A DNA stretch of 41,968 nt from positions 1 through 41,968 of the forward strand of contig DEJH01000004.1 of assembly GCA_002353275.1 (NCBI GenBank). Reading direction: 5' to 3'. The notes under the pieces were generated by a model. The model saw only the letters and a program-made list of their open reading frames with translations, was not told the DNA's origin and did no database searches. The position numbers were made by a program, and so were the translations under genes. Position 1 is the first letter of the stretch; the number at the start of each line of letters is the position of its first letter. This stretch comes from Caryophanales bacterium UBA2753 (lineage in GTDB: Bacteria > Bacillota_I > Bacilli_A > RFN20 > CAG-826). Below, one piece after another: positions 15,584 to 22,725 of this stretch.

Positions 15584-16162
15584 TTATTTTCCTAATTTTT
15601 TGTCACTAACGAATTGTGAGCAAACAATTGCGCCACCAGAGACAACACCTAAGATGCCCATAATGATTGGTAAAGCGCAGTGGACTTTTGCGTTCCAGTT
15701 AGCAAGTCTATCTTTAACTTCTTGGACCGTCATGTTGTTACCTTTCGCATATGATGCATAGAAACTTTCAACTGTGAAGAATGTTAAGATAGCACCAACA
15801 ACGACTAAAGCACCACAACCGATTAAAACGTATTTGCGGACTTTGCTTTCTTTGAGAACTAAAGAAACAACTAAAGCTGCTAAAGCACCAACAAAGACTA
15901 ATAAAGTTCCAACTAATCCCATTGCAGCTGGATCATATGGTTTAGAGAAAGTACCTTCTGAAATAGTGGTTGTTCCACCAACAACGGAAATGTTCTTATA
16001 GCGGTTAGCTCCCCAAATGATGTTATAGATTGTTGCATCTTGATCACCCATGAAGGCATAAGTATATCTAAATGCGGCCAAGAATGACATCACAAAGACA
16101 GCAAGTGCGAGTACAAACGCACAGCAAACTAAAACGTTTCTTAATGTTAATTTGTTTTTCAT
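15584..16162 (-). CDS. Four-helix membrane protein of unknown function
   Basis: The 192-aa protein has hydrophobic segments near residues 8-30, 78-100, 110-130 and 160-180, with an extracytoplasmic loop between the first two (residues 35-75). I recognise no family. The start is the ATG at 16162 preceded by AAAGGAG at about 12 bases. The protein is Ala/Val-rich and its gene has somewhat higher GC than neighbours. It stands alone between two terminators. Confidence 0.75.
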   Translation of the reverse strand: MKNKLTLRNVLVCCAFVLALAVFVMSFLAAFRYTYAFMGDQDATIYNIIWGANRYKNISVVGGTTTISEGTFSKPYDPAAMGLVGTLLVFVGALAALVVSLVLKESKVRKYVLIGCGALVVVGAILTFFTVESFYASYAKGNNMTVQEVKDRLANWNAKVHCALPIIMGILGVVSGGAIVCSQFVSDKKLGK

Positions 16163-16227
16163 TATCTAAGTAACTCCTTTCGCATTTTATTTTAATAAAG
16201 ATGTAAATTTATTCAATATAAAAATAA

Positions 16228-16245
16228 AATCCCAGTGAAGGGATT
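16228..16245 (-). terminator. Terminator at the end of the tandem-domain gene
   Basis: On the minus strand AATCCC (16245-16240), loop TTCACT, GGGATT (16233-16228), then a T-rich stretch. The left arm overlaps the stop codon of the gene. Confidence 0.6.
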
Positions 16246-17101
16246 ATTGATGTCTTAACACCATCATGAAGGCGGTTGATAATTCATGAATAACGTCCTT
16301 AAGTTTATCAACTGGTACCGGACTTTTCTTTTTCATTATTAATAATATAGAATCATCATCTTCTTCTGATACACTGACATCATAAATGAGCCCATATCCA
16401 TATATTAGACAAGCATTCTGGATTTTAGTGATATTTCCTTTATGAGGTTCGCTAACGAGTTTGAATGAAACTATTCCATCATGATATGAACAAGTGATCG
16501 AATATTCTTCTCCAAAATATTTAGTAAACACAAAGTTTCTACTTAAAACATATTCATTAACATCAAAATAACTCACTCTAAATCCTTTAAGGTTAGGTTC
16601 GTTAGTAATGATTTGTTTTAACTCATCATCGTAATTCTCTTCTTTTGATGAAACTTTGACGACCGCTGAAACACCTTTAAGTTCATTTAAAACTTGGATA
16701 TTTAATGGTAATAATTCTTTAATCGCATCTTCAAGCTCAAGGATACTGATTTCTCTAGGATATTCTAGGACGAACAAATTTCCATGCTCGTCTTTAATTG
16801 CTTCAGCTTGATATTTTCTTTCCCAATCATGATTACTAATAATGGTTTCAAGTTTTTTGATATCTCCATATTTTCCTGAATCAAAACCAATTGTAGTGGA
16901 GAATTTTCTTCCTTCATAAAACACCCCAATCGTGGAATGTTCACCCATTACATCGTAATAGTTAGGATTGCCATAGACATTAAAACAGTTCGTGTCAAAT
17001 GATTCGACAGTAAACCCACGTAAACAATCTAAACTATTAAGCATGTCTTCCATTGATCTAGTGGAAGAAACCGATTTTCTTAAATTTTCTAAAAACCCCA
17101 T
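16244..17101 (-). CDS. Hypothetical protein with two tandem copies of one domain
   Basis: The 285-aa cytosolic-looking protein has no signal peptide or membrane helix. It appears to hold one alpha/beta unit twice. Copy 1 (about 25-130) opens LRGFTVESFDTN and copy 2 (about 170-283) opens LKGFRVSYFDVN. Each then has a strand-rich stretch with an aromatic G-x-x-Y-S/T core and ends in an amphipathic helix (LELEDAIKELL; VDKLKDVIHELS). The layout recalls YbjN-like sensory/chaperone folds, but I cannot name a family. The ribosome site AAGGAG precedes the ATG. It is likely monocistronic. Confidence 0.75.
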   Translation of the reverse strand: MGFLENLRKSVSSTRSMEDMLNSLDCLRGFTVESFDTNCFNVYGNPNYYDVMGEHSTIGVFYEGRKFSTTIGFDSGKYGDIKKLETIISNHDWERKYQAEAIKDEHGNLFVLEYPREISILELEDAIKELLPLNIQVLNELKGVSAVVKVSSKEENYDDELKQIITNEPNLKGFRVSYFDVNEYVLSRNFVFTKYFGEEYSITCSYHDGIVSFKLVSEPHKGNITKIQNACLIYGYGLIYDVSVSEEDDDSILLIMKKKSPVPVDKLKDVIHELSTAFMMVLRHQ

Positions 17102-17151
17102 ATAGAACTCCTTAATATCAATTTAATTATATATTAGGAATAAATAAGCAC

Positions 17152-17173
17152 AAAAAAATTCCCATCATGGGAA
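17152..17173 (-). terminator. Terminator after tRNA-Leu(GAG)
   Basis: On the minus strand TTCCCA (17173-17168), loop TGA, TGGGAA (17164-17159), then seven T. It ends the tRNA-Leu transcript. Confidence 0.8.
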
Positions 17174-17187
17174 CATTTTTTTCAATT

Positions 17188-17272
17188 TGGTGCGCGGGAT
17201 GAGAATCGAACTCACACATCTTGCGATATACGCCCCTCAAACGTACGCGTCTACCAGTTCCGCCACCTGCGC
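17188..17272 (-). tRNA. tRNA-Leu (GAG)
   Basis: The reverse strand is 85 nt, class II. Acceptor GCGCAGG, D-arm region TGGCGGAACTGGTAGACGC, anticodon stem TACGT/GCGTA (closing U-G) with loop TTGAGGG giving GAG, variable arm, T-loop TTCGATT and encoded CCA. It is the only gene in the 287-base gap between 17101 and 17389. Confidence 0.96.
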
Positions 17273-17324
17273 ATTTCCAAGTTGCTTGATTATTTTATGA
17301 TAAAAAGTTTATAAAAGACAAGTG

Positions 17325-17360
17325 TATAATGATTTTTGTTTCGATATTTGTTAAAATATC
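17325..17360 (+). promoter_or_regulatory. -10 box and leader hairpin before pduL
   Basis: TATAAT (17325-17330) is a good -10 without an obvious -35. The leader that follows can fold a small hairpin: GATATTT (17343-17349), loop GTTA, AAATATC (17354-17360). The ribosome site AAAGGAAAA follows, then the pduL ATG. Confidence 0.45.
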
Positions 17361-17388
17361 TACCGCTTAAAAAAAGGAAAACGTAATT

Positions 17389-17961
17389 ATGAAAGAAATA
17401 TTAGTTGAAACTAGTGCTAGACATATCCATGTCAATGAAGAACAATTCAAAATCCTCTTCGGAGAAGATGCAAAGCTTGAAGTAAGAGCCCCTCTTAGTC
17501 AACCAGGACAATTCGTCTCCTTCTCTAGACTTGATATTGTCGGACCAAAAAAGACCATTCCAAATGTTTCCATCCTTGGACCATTTAGAAAAAGTGCTCA
17601 AGTGGAAGTCAGTGCAACTGACGCAAGAACATTAGGAGTTCCTGCTGTTATTAGAGAAAGTGGTGACACTAAGGGTAGTGCCCCAATCAAACTCGTCGGT
17701 CCTGCTGGAGAAATCGAATTATCTGAAGGATGTATCGTTGCTAAAAGACATATCCATATGACAAGTAAAGACGCTGAAGAATTCGGTGTCACTAACGGAC
17801 AAATTGTTAAAGTTGAAGTATCTTGTCCTGAAAGAAGCTTAATCTTTGGTGATGTCGTTGTGAGAGTCAGAGATGATTTTGCTTTAGCAATGCATATCGA
17901 CACTGATGAAAGTAACGCTGCTGGATGTTCTGGTACTGTTTACGGAAAGTTAATTAAATAA
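17389..17961 (+). CDS. pduL: Phosphate acyltransferase PduL (phosphotransacetylase)
   Basis: PduL exchanges CoA and phosphate on acetyl- or propionyl groups using zinc. The 190-aa protein has both metal motifs of the duplicated barrel: TSARHIHV (H12, H14) and AKRHIHMT near residue 120. It also has the conserved LSQPGQFVSFSRLDIVGP, VSILGPFRKSAQVEVSATDAR and a C-terminal HIDTDESNAAGC. It lacks the N-terminal encapsulation extension and no microcompartment genes are near, so a cytosolic fermentative acetyl-CoA to acetyl-phosphate role is most likely. Its stop overlaps the next ATG by one base. Confidence 0.93.
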   Translation: MKEILVETSARHIHVNEEQFKILFGEDAKLEVRAPLSQPGQFVSFSRLDIVGPKKTIPNVSILGPFRKSAQVEVSATDARTLGVPAVIRESGDTKGSAPIKLVGPAGEIELSEGCIVAKRHIHMTSKDAEEFGVTNGQIVKVEVSCPERSLIFGDVVVRVRDDFALAMHIDTDESNAAGCSGTVYGKLIK

Positions 17962-18209
17962 TGGAAGTCATTCATTATTATCCTAAAGGAACTTGTTCCG
18001 TTGAAATGTTCATCGAACATGAAAACGAGATCATTCAAAAAGTAAGAATCGTAAGAGGCTGTCCTGGTAACACTCAAGGATTAGCTGCTTTACTCGTTGG
18101 CATGCCTTTAAAAGAAGCGATGAATCGTTTAGAAGGAATACAGTGTCGTAACGGAACTAGTTGCCCAGATCAATTAGCAAAGGCGATAAGACAATATTTT
18201 AATAAATAA
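17961..18209 (+). CDS. TSCPD-domain protein (TIGR03905-like)
   Basis: The 82-aa protein matches the small TSCPD family: YPKGTCSVEMFIEHENEI, VRGCPGNTQGLAALLVGM and the eponymous C-x-x-GTSCPDQLAKAI near the C terminus. Four Cys suggest metal binding or redox sensitivity. TSCPD domains also occur at the C terminus of adenosylcobalamin-dependent ribonucleotide reductases, but stand-alone members have no established role. It is translationally coupled to pduL by a one-base overlap. Confidence 0.85.
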   Translation: MEVIHYYPKGTCSVEMFIEHENEIIQKVRIVRGCPGNTQGLAALLVGMPLKEAMNRLEGIQCRNGTSCPDQLAKAIRQYFNK

Positions 18210-18213
18210 AGAT

Positions 18214-19140
18214 ATGAAATTAACAAGTCAACAAAAGAGATTCATTTCCGCATTAATCGCGACAACAATCATTATTCTTGTCATGGTTTTTTCAATCTTG
18301 GCGTTGAGTTCATCGATTGCGGCTGATGGGACTAAAATTAAACTCTATCTCTTTCTTACTTATCTATTCATGTCTTTTAGCATGATTCCTTCATCTTTTT
18401 TCACAAATATAATCTCAAAAAACAAAGTTGAAATTTCCAAAAACGTTGTTATTGGGGTTATTTATTTTGCTTTAGCAATCACTTCGATTTGTGTTCCTTT
18501 TGAACCAATTCCTTTCGCAGTAATAAGCTCTATCTATTTATTAACAATTTCCGCTAATAGGGTGATTAAAGCGATTGAAGTGAAGAAGATTGGTTTAAAA
18601 ATCTTTAATATTTTCTTAGCCGTTTTAGCGTTTGTGGTTATGATTCTTATTGCTGCCGGCGGCAGTAAACCAGAATCATTCATTAACGCTCTTACATTTA
18701 TTACAACTGTGATTTTTATTATTGCTTTAGTTGGCGTATTAAGATTTGTCTTCTCAAGAATTCAATTAAAAGAAATGACCAAGATTTTAAAAAAGACATA
18801 CGCTTTAGAAGTTTTATATGGGTTAGTGGTCTTAGTTATATCTTTCTCATTTATCTTCTATACTTTAGAACCATCTATGCTTACCTATGGTGACGCTTTG
18901 TGGTTTTCTTTTGCGACTATCACCACAATTGGATATGGAGATTTTTCAGTGACATCATATATCACTAGAACTCTTGCAGTTATCTTAGGTATTTACGGCA
19001 TTCTTGTTGTTGCCATCATTACTTCTGTTGTCGTTAATTTCTATAACGAAACTAAAAATAAAAAAGATGTTGATGAAATAGAAAATAAAGAAGAAAGCAC
19101 TTCTCAAGAAAAAGAAAAAGAAAACGACTTGAATCAATAA
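18214..19140 (+). CDS. Potassium channel protein
   Basis: The 308-aa membrane protein has about six helices. The last two flank a pore loop with selectivity filter TTITTIGYGDFSV near residue 240; helices 1-4 would form a voltage-sensor-like module but lack a clear Arg-rich S4. A charged Lys/Glu-rich tail (275-308) is cytosolic, and there is no RCK domain. It begins five bases after the TSCPD stop with no ribosome site of its own. The tail end overlaps the putative -35 of metK. Confidence 0.85.
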   Translation: MKLTSQQKRFISALIATTIIILVMVFSILALSSSIAADGTKIKLYLFLTYLFMSFSMIPSSFFTNIISKNKVEISKNVVIGVIYFALAITSICVPFEPIPFAVISSIYLLTISANRVIKAIEVKKIGLKIFNIFLAVLAFVVMILIAAGGSKPESFINALTFITTVIFIIALVGVLRFVFSRIQLKEMTKILKKTYALEVLYGLVVLVISFSFIFYTLEPSMLTYGDALWFSFATITTIGYGDFSVTSYITRTLAVILGIYGILVVAIITSVVVNFYNETKNKKDVDEIENKEESTSQEKEKENDLNQ

Positions 19141-19157
19141 TTATATTTATATAAGAT
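19129..19157 (+). promoter_or_regulatory. Promoter of metK
   Basis: TTGAAT (19129-19134), a 17-base spacer, TAAGAT (19152-19157). The predicted +1 (about 19164) falls at the first base pair of the riboswitch P1 helix. The -35 lies inside the end of the potassium channel gene. Confidence 0.55.
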
Positions 19158-19164
19158 ATATATG

Positions 19165-19316
19165 CTTATCAAGAACTGTGATTGAAGAGATGAAAAAACA
19201 CAGTAGCAACTCTCAATTGAGTAAGTGCTCTCTCTTAGCGGGGTCCCAGAACCCTGAACGATAAGTTGAGAAGATTTTAAAAAATGACTTCTCCCAATTC
19301 TGGGGGAAGCTTTTTT
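19165..19316 (+). promoter_or_regulatory. SAM-I-clan riboswitch with transcription terminator, upstream of metK
   Basis: The core strings of the SAM-I/SAM-IV clan appear in order: ATCAAGA (19168-19174), GATGA (19189-19193), GCAAC (19206-19210), GTGCT (19225-19229) and GATAAG (19260-19265). Helices: P1 CTTATC/GATAAG; P2 CTGTG (19176-19180)/CACAG (19199-19203); P3 ACTC/GAGT (19209-19222); P4 GGGT/ACCC (19241-19254). The P2 loop AAGAGA (19185-19190) can pair with TCTCTT (19231-19236), the expected pseudoknot. P2 lacks the usual kink-turn internal loop. Expression platform: terminator CTTCTCCC (19288-19295)/GGGGGAAG (19302-19309) plus T run. The antiterminator GAGAAG (19268-19273)/CTTCTC extends into P1's 3' strand. 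SAM binding should therefore favour termination of metK. Confidence 0.87.
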
Positions 19317-19332
19317 ATTAGAGGTAACAAAC

Positions 19333-20499
19333 ATGACAAAAGAAAAAAATTTATTTACATCTGAATCAGTTTCAGAAGGTCATCCAGACAAAGTCTGTGA
19401 CCAAATTAGTGATGCGATATTAGACGCATGTTTAAAAGTTGATGAATCTTCTCACGTCGCTTGCGAATGTTTCGCAACCACAAATTTCATCCTTGTTGGA
19501 GGAGAAATCACCTGTAAAGAAAAAATCAATGTCAAAAGAATCGTGAAAAAAGTTCTTAAAAGCATTGGCTATGATAAAGAAGAATATGGTTGCGATTATC
19601 ACAAAATCAAAATTGTTGATAAGATTCACCAACAATCAAGTGATATTAATATGGGAGTTAGTCAAGTTAATCCAGAAGAGCTCGGTGCTGGAGATCAAGG
19701 GATGATGTTTGGCTATGCCACAAACGAAACCGAAGGATATATGCCTTTACCAATTACTTTAGCTCATAAACTTGTAAGAGTCGCTAGTGAACTTCGTCAT
19801 AAAGGTGTTTTTAAGGGTGCTCGTCCAGATATGAAAAGCCAAGTGACGATTGATTACACTGATCCTAAAAACCTAAAAATCGATAACATCTTAATGTCGG
19901 TTCAACACGATCCTGATGTCAACCTAGACGAATTTAAGAAATTTATTCATGAAGAAATCATGCAGAAAGTCGCTCGTTCATTTGGTTTTAATGATGATTT
20001 CACTTATTACATTAATCCTACTGGAAGATTTGTTATCGGAGGTCCAGCCGGAGATACTGGTTTAACTGGAAGAAAAATCATTGTCGATACTTATGGAGGA
20101 AGCGCTCATCATGGTGGAGGAGCTTTCTCAGGAAAAGATCCATCTAAAGTTGATCGTTCTGGAGCCTATATGGCAAGATATATCGCTAAAAACATCGTCG
20201 CTAGTGGAGCAGCTAGTCGCTGCGAAATCCAATTAGCTTACGCTATTGGTGTTCCTCATCCCTTAAGCATTGCTATTGATACATTTGGAACTGGAAAATA
20301 TTCTGATGAAAAGCTTCTTTCAGTCATTAAACAAGTATTTGACTGTAGACCTGGTATGATTATCAAAAACTTCTCCTTAAAGAAACCATCTTTCAAATAT
20401 CAAAGTATATCTAACTATGGTCATTTTGGTCGACCCGATGTCAAACTCCCTTGGGAGAGACTTGATAAAGTGAAAGAAATCAAAGCGTTGTTAAAATAA
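19333..20499 (+). CDS. metK: S-adenosylmethionine synthetase
   Basis: MetK makes SAM from methionine and ATP with Mg2+ and K+. At 388 aa it has normal length. Motifs: FTSESVSEGHPDKVCDQISD (ATP and metal site), GAGDQGMMFGYATNE (methionine loop), NPTGRFVIGGPAGDTGLTGR and GGGAFSGKDPSKVDRSGAY (phosphate-binding P-loop). It is controlled by the riboswitch directly upstream. The ATG is preceded by GAGGTAAC as ribosome site, and it ends at a hairpin terminator at 20578. Confidence 0.98.
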   Translation: MTKEKNLFTSESVSEGHPDKVCDQISDAILDACLKVDESSHVACECFATTNFILVGGEITCKEKINVKRIVKKVLKSIGYDKEEYGCDYHKIKIVDKIHQQSSDINMGVSQVNPEELGAGDQGMMFGYATNETEGYMPLPITLAHKLVRVASELRHKGVFKGARPDMKSQVTIDYTDPKNLKIDNILMSVQHDPDVNLDEFKKFIHEEIMQKVARSFGFNDDFTYYINPTGRFVIGGPAGDTGLTGRKIIVDTYGGSAHHGGGAFSGKDPSKVDRSGAYMARYIAKNIVASGAASRCEIQLAYAIGVPHPLSIAIDTFGTGKYSDEKLLSVIKQVFDCRPGMIIKNFSLKKPSFKYQSISNYGHFGRPDVKLPWERLDKVKEIKALLK

Positions 20500-20577
20500 C
20501 AACTTGTCCTCTTTATTTAAAATCTTTATCATAATTATGTCGCGTAGTAACTATGAAATATTTGGTTCCGACAATTG

Positions 20578-20598
20578 CCCCTGAAAAGGGGATTTTTT
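20578..20598 (+). terminator. Terminator downstream of metK
   Basis: CCCC (20578-20581), loop TGAAAA, GGGG (20588-20591), then AT and a run of T. It is about 80 bases after the metK stop. The stretch 20500-20577 holds no ORF, and I see no known RNA in it. Confidence 0.75.
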
Positions 20599-20727
20599 AT
20601 TACCTCATTTCCATTTTCATATAAGTCAAAAAAATAATTCACTTTTTCATATAAATATGGAAAAAATAATTTATAATTAAAGTGTGAGTATCCTATTTCA
20701 GGAATTTGGAAAGGAGACAGATATATC

Positions 20728-21279
20728 ATGAAATACCAAATTATCGGAAAGAACATTGAAGTTACTGAAGGAATTTCGAATGCTCTTCAAAACAAACTCG
20801 CAAAGATGGACAAATATTTTCTCATTCGAGATGATGTTGAGTGCCGCTGTGTCGTCAGTGCCCACAATTTAGTCCAAAAGGTTGAAGTTACAATCTTTTT
20901 ACCATCAATGCCTTTAAGAGCGGAAGTTGAAAACTCCGACTTATATGCTGCGATTGATTTAGCAATCGACAAACTCGAAGGTCAAATGAGAAAAATCAAG
21001 ACCAGAATGGATCGTAGCAACAATAAATTATCTTTAGGAAAAGCAATTGATTTTGATCAAGTTGAAGCCGAAGAACGCGCTGAAGAAGAAGATGTCATCG
21101 TCAGAGCCAAATCATATTATCTTCAACCAATGACAATTGAAGAAGCGATTACCCGTATGGAAGCTCTCGGTCACCCATTCTTCATGTATTTAGATGAGGA
21201 AGATGATCGTATCTCTACCGTTTACATTCGTAATGATGGTGGTTATGGAGTTATCCAAGCAGAAAATCCAATCAAATAA
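20728..21279 (+). CDS. hpf: Long ribosome hibernation promoting factor
   Basis: The 183-aa protein is the long HPF type that dimerises 70S ribosomes into 100S particles in stationary phase. The N-terminal S30AE domain (1-100) has YQIIGKNIEVTEGISNAL and DLYAAIDLAIDKLEGQM. A linker rich in Glu follows. The C-terminal dimerisation domain (125-180) has RAKSYYLQPMTIEEAI, FFMYLDEEDDRISTVY and GGYGVIQ. The ribosome site GGAAAGGAG precedes the ATG, and TATAAT at 20672-20677 is a likely -10. It is monocistronic, with a terminator directly downstream. Confidence 0.96.
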   Translation: MKYQIIGKNIEVTEGISNALQNKLAKMDKYFLIRDDVECRCVVSAHNLVQKVEVTIFLPSMPLRAEVENSDLYAAIDLAIDKLEGQMRKIKTRMDRSNNKLSLGKAIDFDQVEAEERAEEEDVIVRAKSYYLQPMTIEEAITRMEALGHPFFMYLDEEDDRISTVYIRNDGGYGVIQAENPIK

Positions 21280-21298
21280 TTTAAATAAAGCTTAACGA

Positions 21299-21327
21299 AG
21301 AGGGACGAATTAATTCGTCTCTTTTTT
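21299..21327 (+). terminator. Terminator after hpf
   Basis: AGAGGGACGAA, loop TTAA, then TTCGTCTCT and a run of T (stem core GACGAA 21304-21309 / TTCGTC 21314-21319). Confidence 0.85.
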
Positions 21328-21380
21328 GTTCTTGGAGAATTAAAAAATTAATTTATTTATCATAAATAATTTCTTATGTG

Positions 21381-21458
21381 TATAATATTAAAAGCCCGAT
21401 ACATTAGAAATTACTATCCGTTAGTGAAGTAAATCTTCTCTAAATGTATTGAAGGAGG
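21381..21458 (+). promoter_or_regulatory. Promoter and structured leader before the 282-aa gene
   Basis: A -10 box TATAAT (21381-21386) is followed by a leader folding as a long hairpin. The outer arms are ATACATTAGA (21399-21408) and TCTAAATGTAT (21439-21449), with one bulged A. The inner arms are TTACT (21411-21415) and AGTAA (21428-21432) around a 12-base loop. The outer stem ends three bases before the ribosome site AAGGAGG (21452-21458). This could be a translational control element; no known class is recognised. Confidence 0.5.
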
Positions 21459-21465
21459 CAAGAAA

Positions 21466-22314
21466 ATGAAAAATATTAATCAATACAATTTTGACATCAT
21501 TCACGTCGCCACACATTTAAGAGACACTCTTGAATATGTTTTACCACGTGAACATGACGCTAAAATCTTCGAACAAAGAAAAACCGTTCTCACCAAAGGA
21601 CTTGAAGTGGAAACTCCACTTGGAAAATTCTTAGAAGCGAATAAAGACAAATTCACTGAATTCACAAAAACATATCATGAAATGCTTGATGAACTCTATG
21701 GTGATGATAGCCGTATTTTAGTGAAAACTAGTGAAGGTAAAATCAGAGTAGATCATTCTCAACACTTAAAGATATATGAATACGTCACTAAACTTATGGA
21801 ACCTCTTAGAGATATCATCTATTTCCATCTCAATTTAGCGAGAAGCCAAAAAGAAAACGAACCAATCCTCGAAGACTTAATGCCTGTTGATGATCGTCAT
21901 TATCGTTTATTCGCATATTTACTCATCATGCAAGATTTTGAAAAATCTTTCTTTGAATTCCAAAAAGTGATGGGTGAAAATCAAGGTAAACCATCCCCAC
22001 AATCAAATTTCATCGTTCAAAACGAACTTGCAGTTTATGCCAAAATGCTTAGAGATATCCGTAGCCACAACCACTGCACTGATAATGAAACTCTCGACGC
22101 TCTTGATGGCTGCTTACAAGTCGTAGAAATGTCTGAAGGCAGAAGAGATAGAAGAGACAATAAGAACTTCCCAGATCTCTTTAAAGCTGCTTTAGATAAA
22201 GTCAATGAACTCGTTCAAAAGAACGGACCAAAATGGCAAGAATTATTCAATAGAGCCCTTCAAGAGATGCTTGCCGAAATTAAAAAAGCTCAAGTGAATA
22301 AGGCTCAAGCTTAA
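21466..22314 (+). CDS. Hypothetical helical cytosolic protein, 282 aa
   Basis: I do not recognise this family. The protein is soluble, highly charged and predicted almost fully alpha-helical, with no signal peptide. It is rich in His and acidic residues (VDDRHYRLFAYLLIMQDFEKSF, RDIRSHNHCTDNETLDAL). A basic/acidic stretch near residue 225 (EGRRDRRDNKNF) is followed by a helical C-terminal tail. AAGGAGG is an excellent ribosome site and a structured leader precedes it, so it is probably well expressed. A small membrane protein gene follows 24 bases downstream and is likely co-transcribed. Confidence 0.8.
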   Translation: MKNINQYNFDIIHVATHLRDTLEYVLPREHDAKIFEQRKTVLTKGLEVETPLGKFLEANKDKFTEFTKTYHEMLDELYGDDSRILVKTSEGKIRVDHSQHLKIYEYVTKLMEPLRDIIYFHLNLARSQKENEPILEDLMPVDDRHYRLFAYLLIMQDFEKSFFEFQKVMGENQGKPSPQSNFIVQNELAVYAKMLRDIRSHNHCTDNETLDALDGCLQVVEMSEGRRDRRDNKNFPDLFKAALDKVNELVQKNGPKWQELFNRALQEMLAEIKKAQVNKAQA

Positions 22315-22338
22315 TATTTATATTAATAGGTGCACAGT

Positions 22339-22692
22339 ATGAAGAAAAAACTTCCACTTTCAATTTTTGAAATCGTTAGCTACTCCATTCTCCTCTTATT
22401 AGGAATTTGGGGATTAGTATACGTTATTTTAGGCATTACTGTAGAATTCGGTAATTATAAAGATGCCTTAGTCGTTTATGATAAAGCATTAAAAGCAAAT
22501 ACTGCTGGACTAGGATTCTTATATCAAGGTTTCCTTATTATGGGAGTTGCAATTGTTCCTGCTATTATCATTCTCTTAGTCTTTGCTAAAAGAAGTGATA
22601 GAGACTTTGAAAAAGCTCAAAGAAGAGCGGCGCGTCTTGCTAAAAGTGAGACAAAAGTAGTGGAAGCTGAAGCTGAACCTGTTAAAGAATAA
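22339..22692 (+). CDS. Small two-helix membrane protein
   Basis: The 117-aa protein starts at the ATG at 22339, eight bases after TAGGTG; a GTG at 22330 overlaps that site. It has two hydrophobic helices (about 10-32 and 60-83) joined by an extracytoplasmic loop. The cytosolic C-terminal tail is rich in Arg, Lys, Ala and Glu. I recognise no family. It lies 24 bases after the 282-aa gene and ends at a bidirectional terminator. Confidence 0.75.
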   Translation: MKKKLPLSIFEIVSYSILLLLGIWGLVYVILGITVEFGNYKDALVVYDKALKANTAGLGFLYQGFLIMGVAIVPAIIILLVFAKRSDRDFEKAQRRAARLAKSETKVVEAEAEPVKE

Positions 22693-22700
22693 GCAAAAAA

Positions 22701-22725
22701 AACTCGGGAAGTCCCCGAGTTTTTT
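22701..22725. terminator. Bidirectional terminator between convergent genes
   Basis: AACTCGGG (22701-22708), loop AAGTC, CCCGAGTT (22714-22721), with A and T flanks on each side. It serves the small membrane gene and the minus-strand CDF gene. Confidence 0.88.

Noticed and set aside
17389..17961. Bacterial microcompartment locus
   Set aside because: PduL lacks the encapsulation peptide and no shell or signature enzyme genes are nearby.
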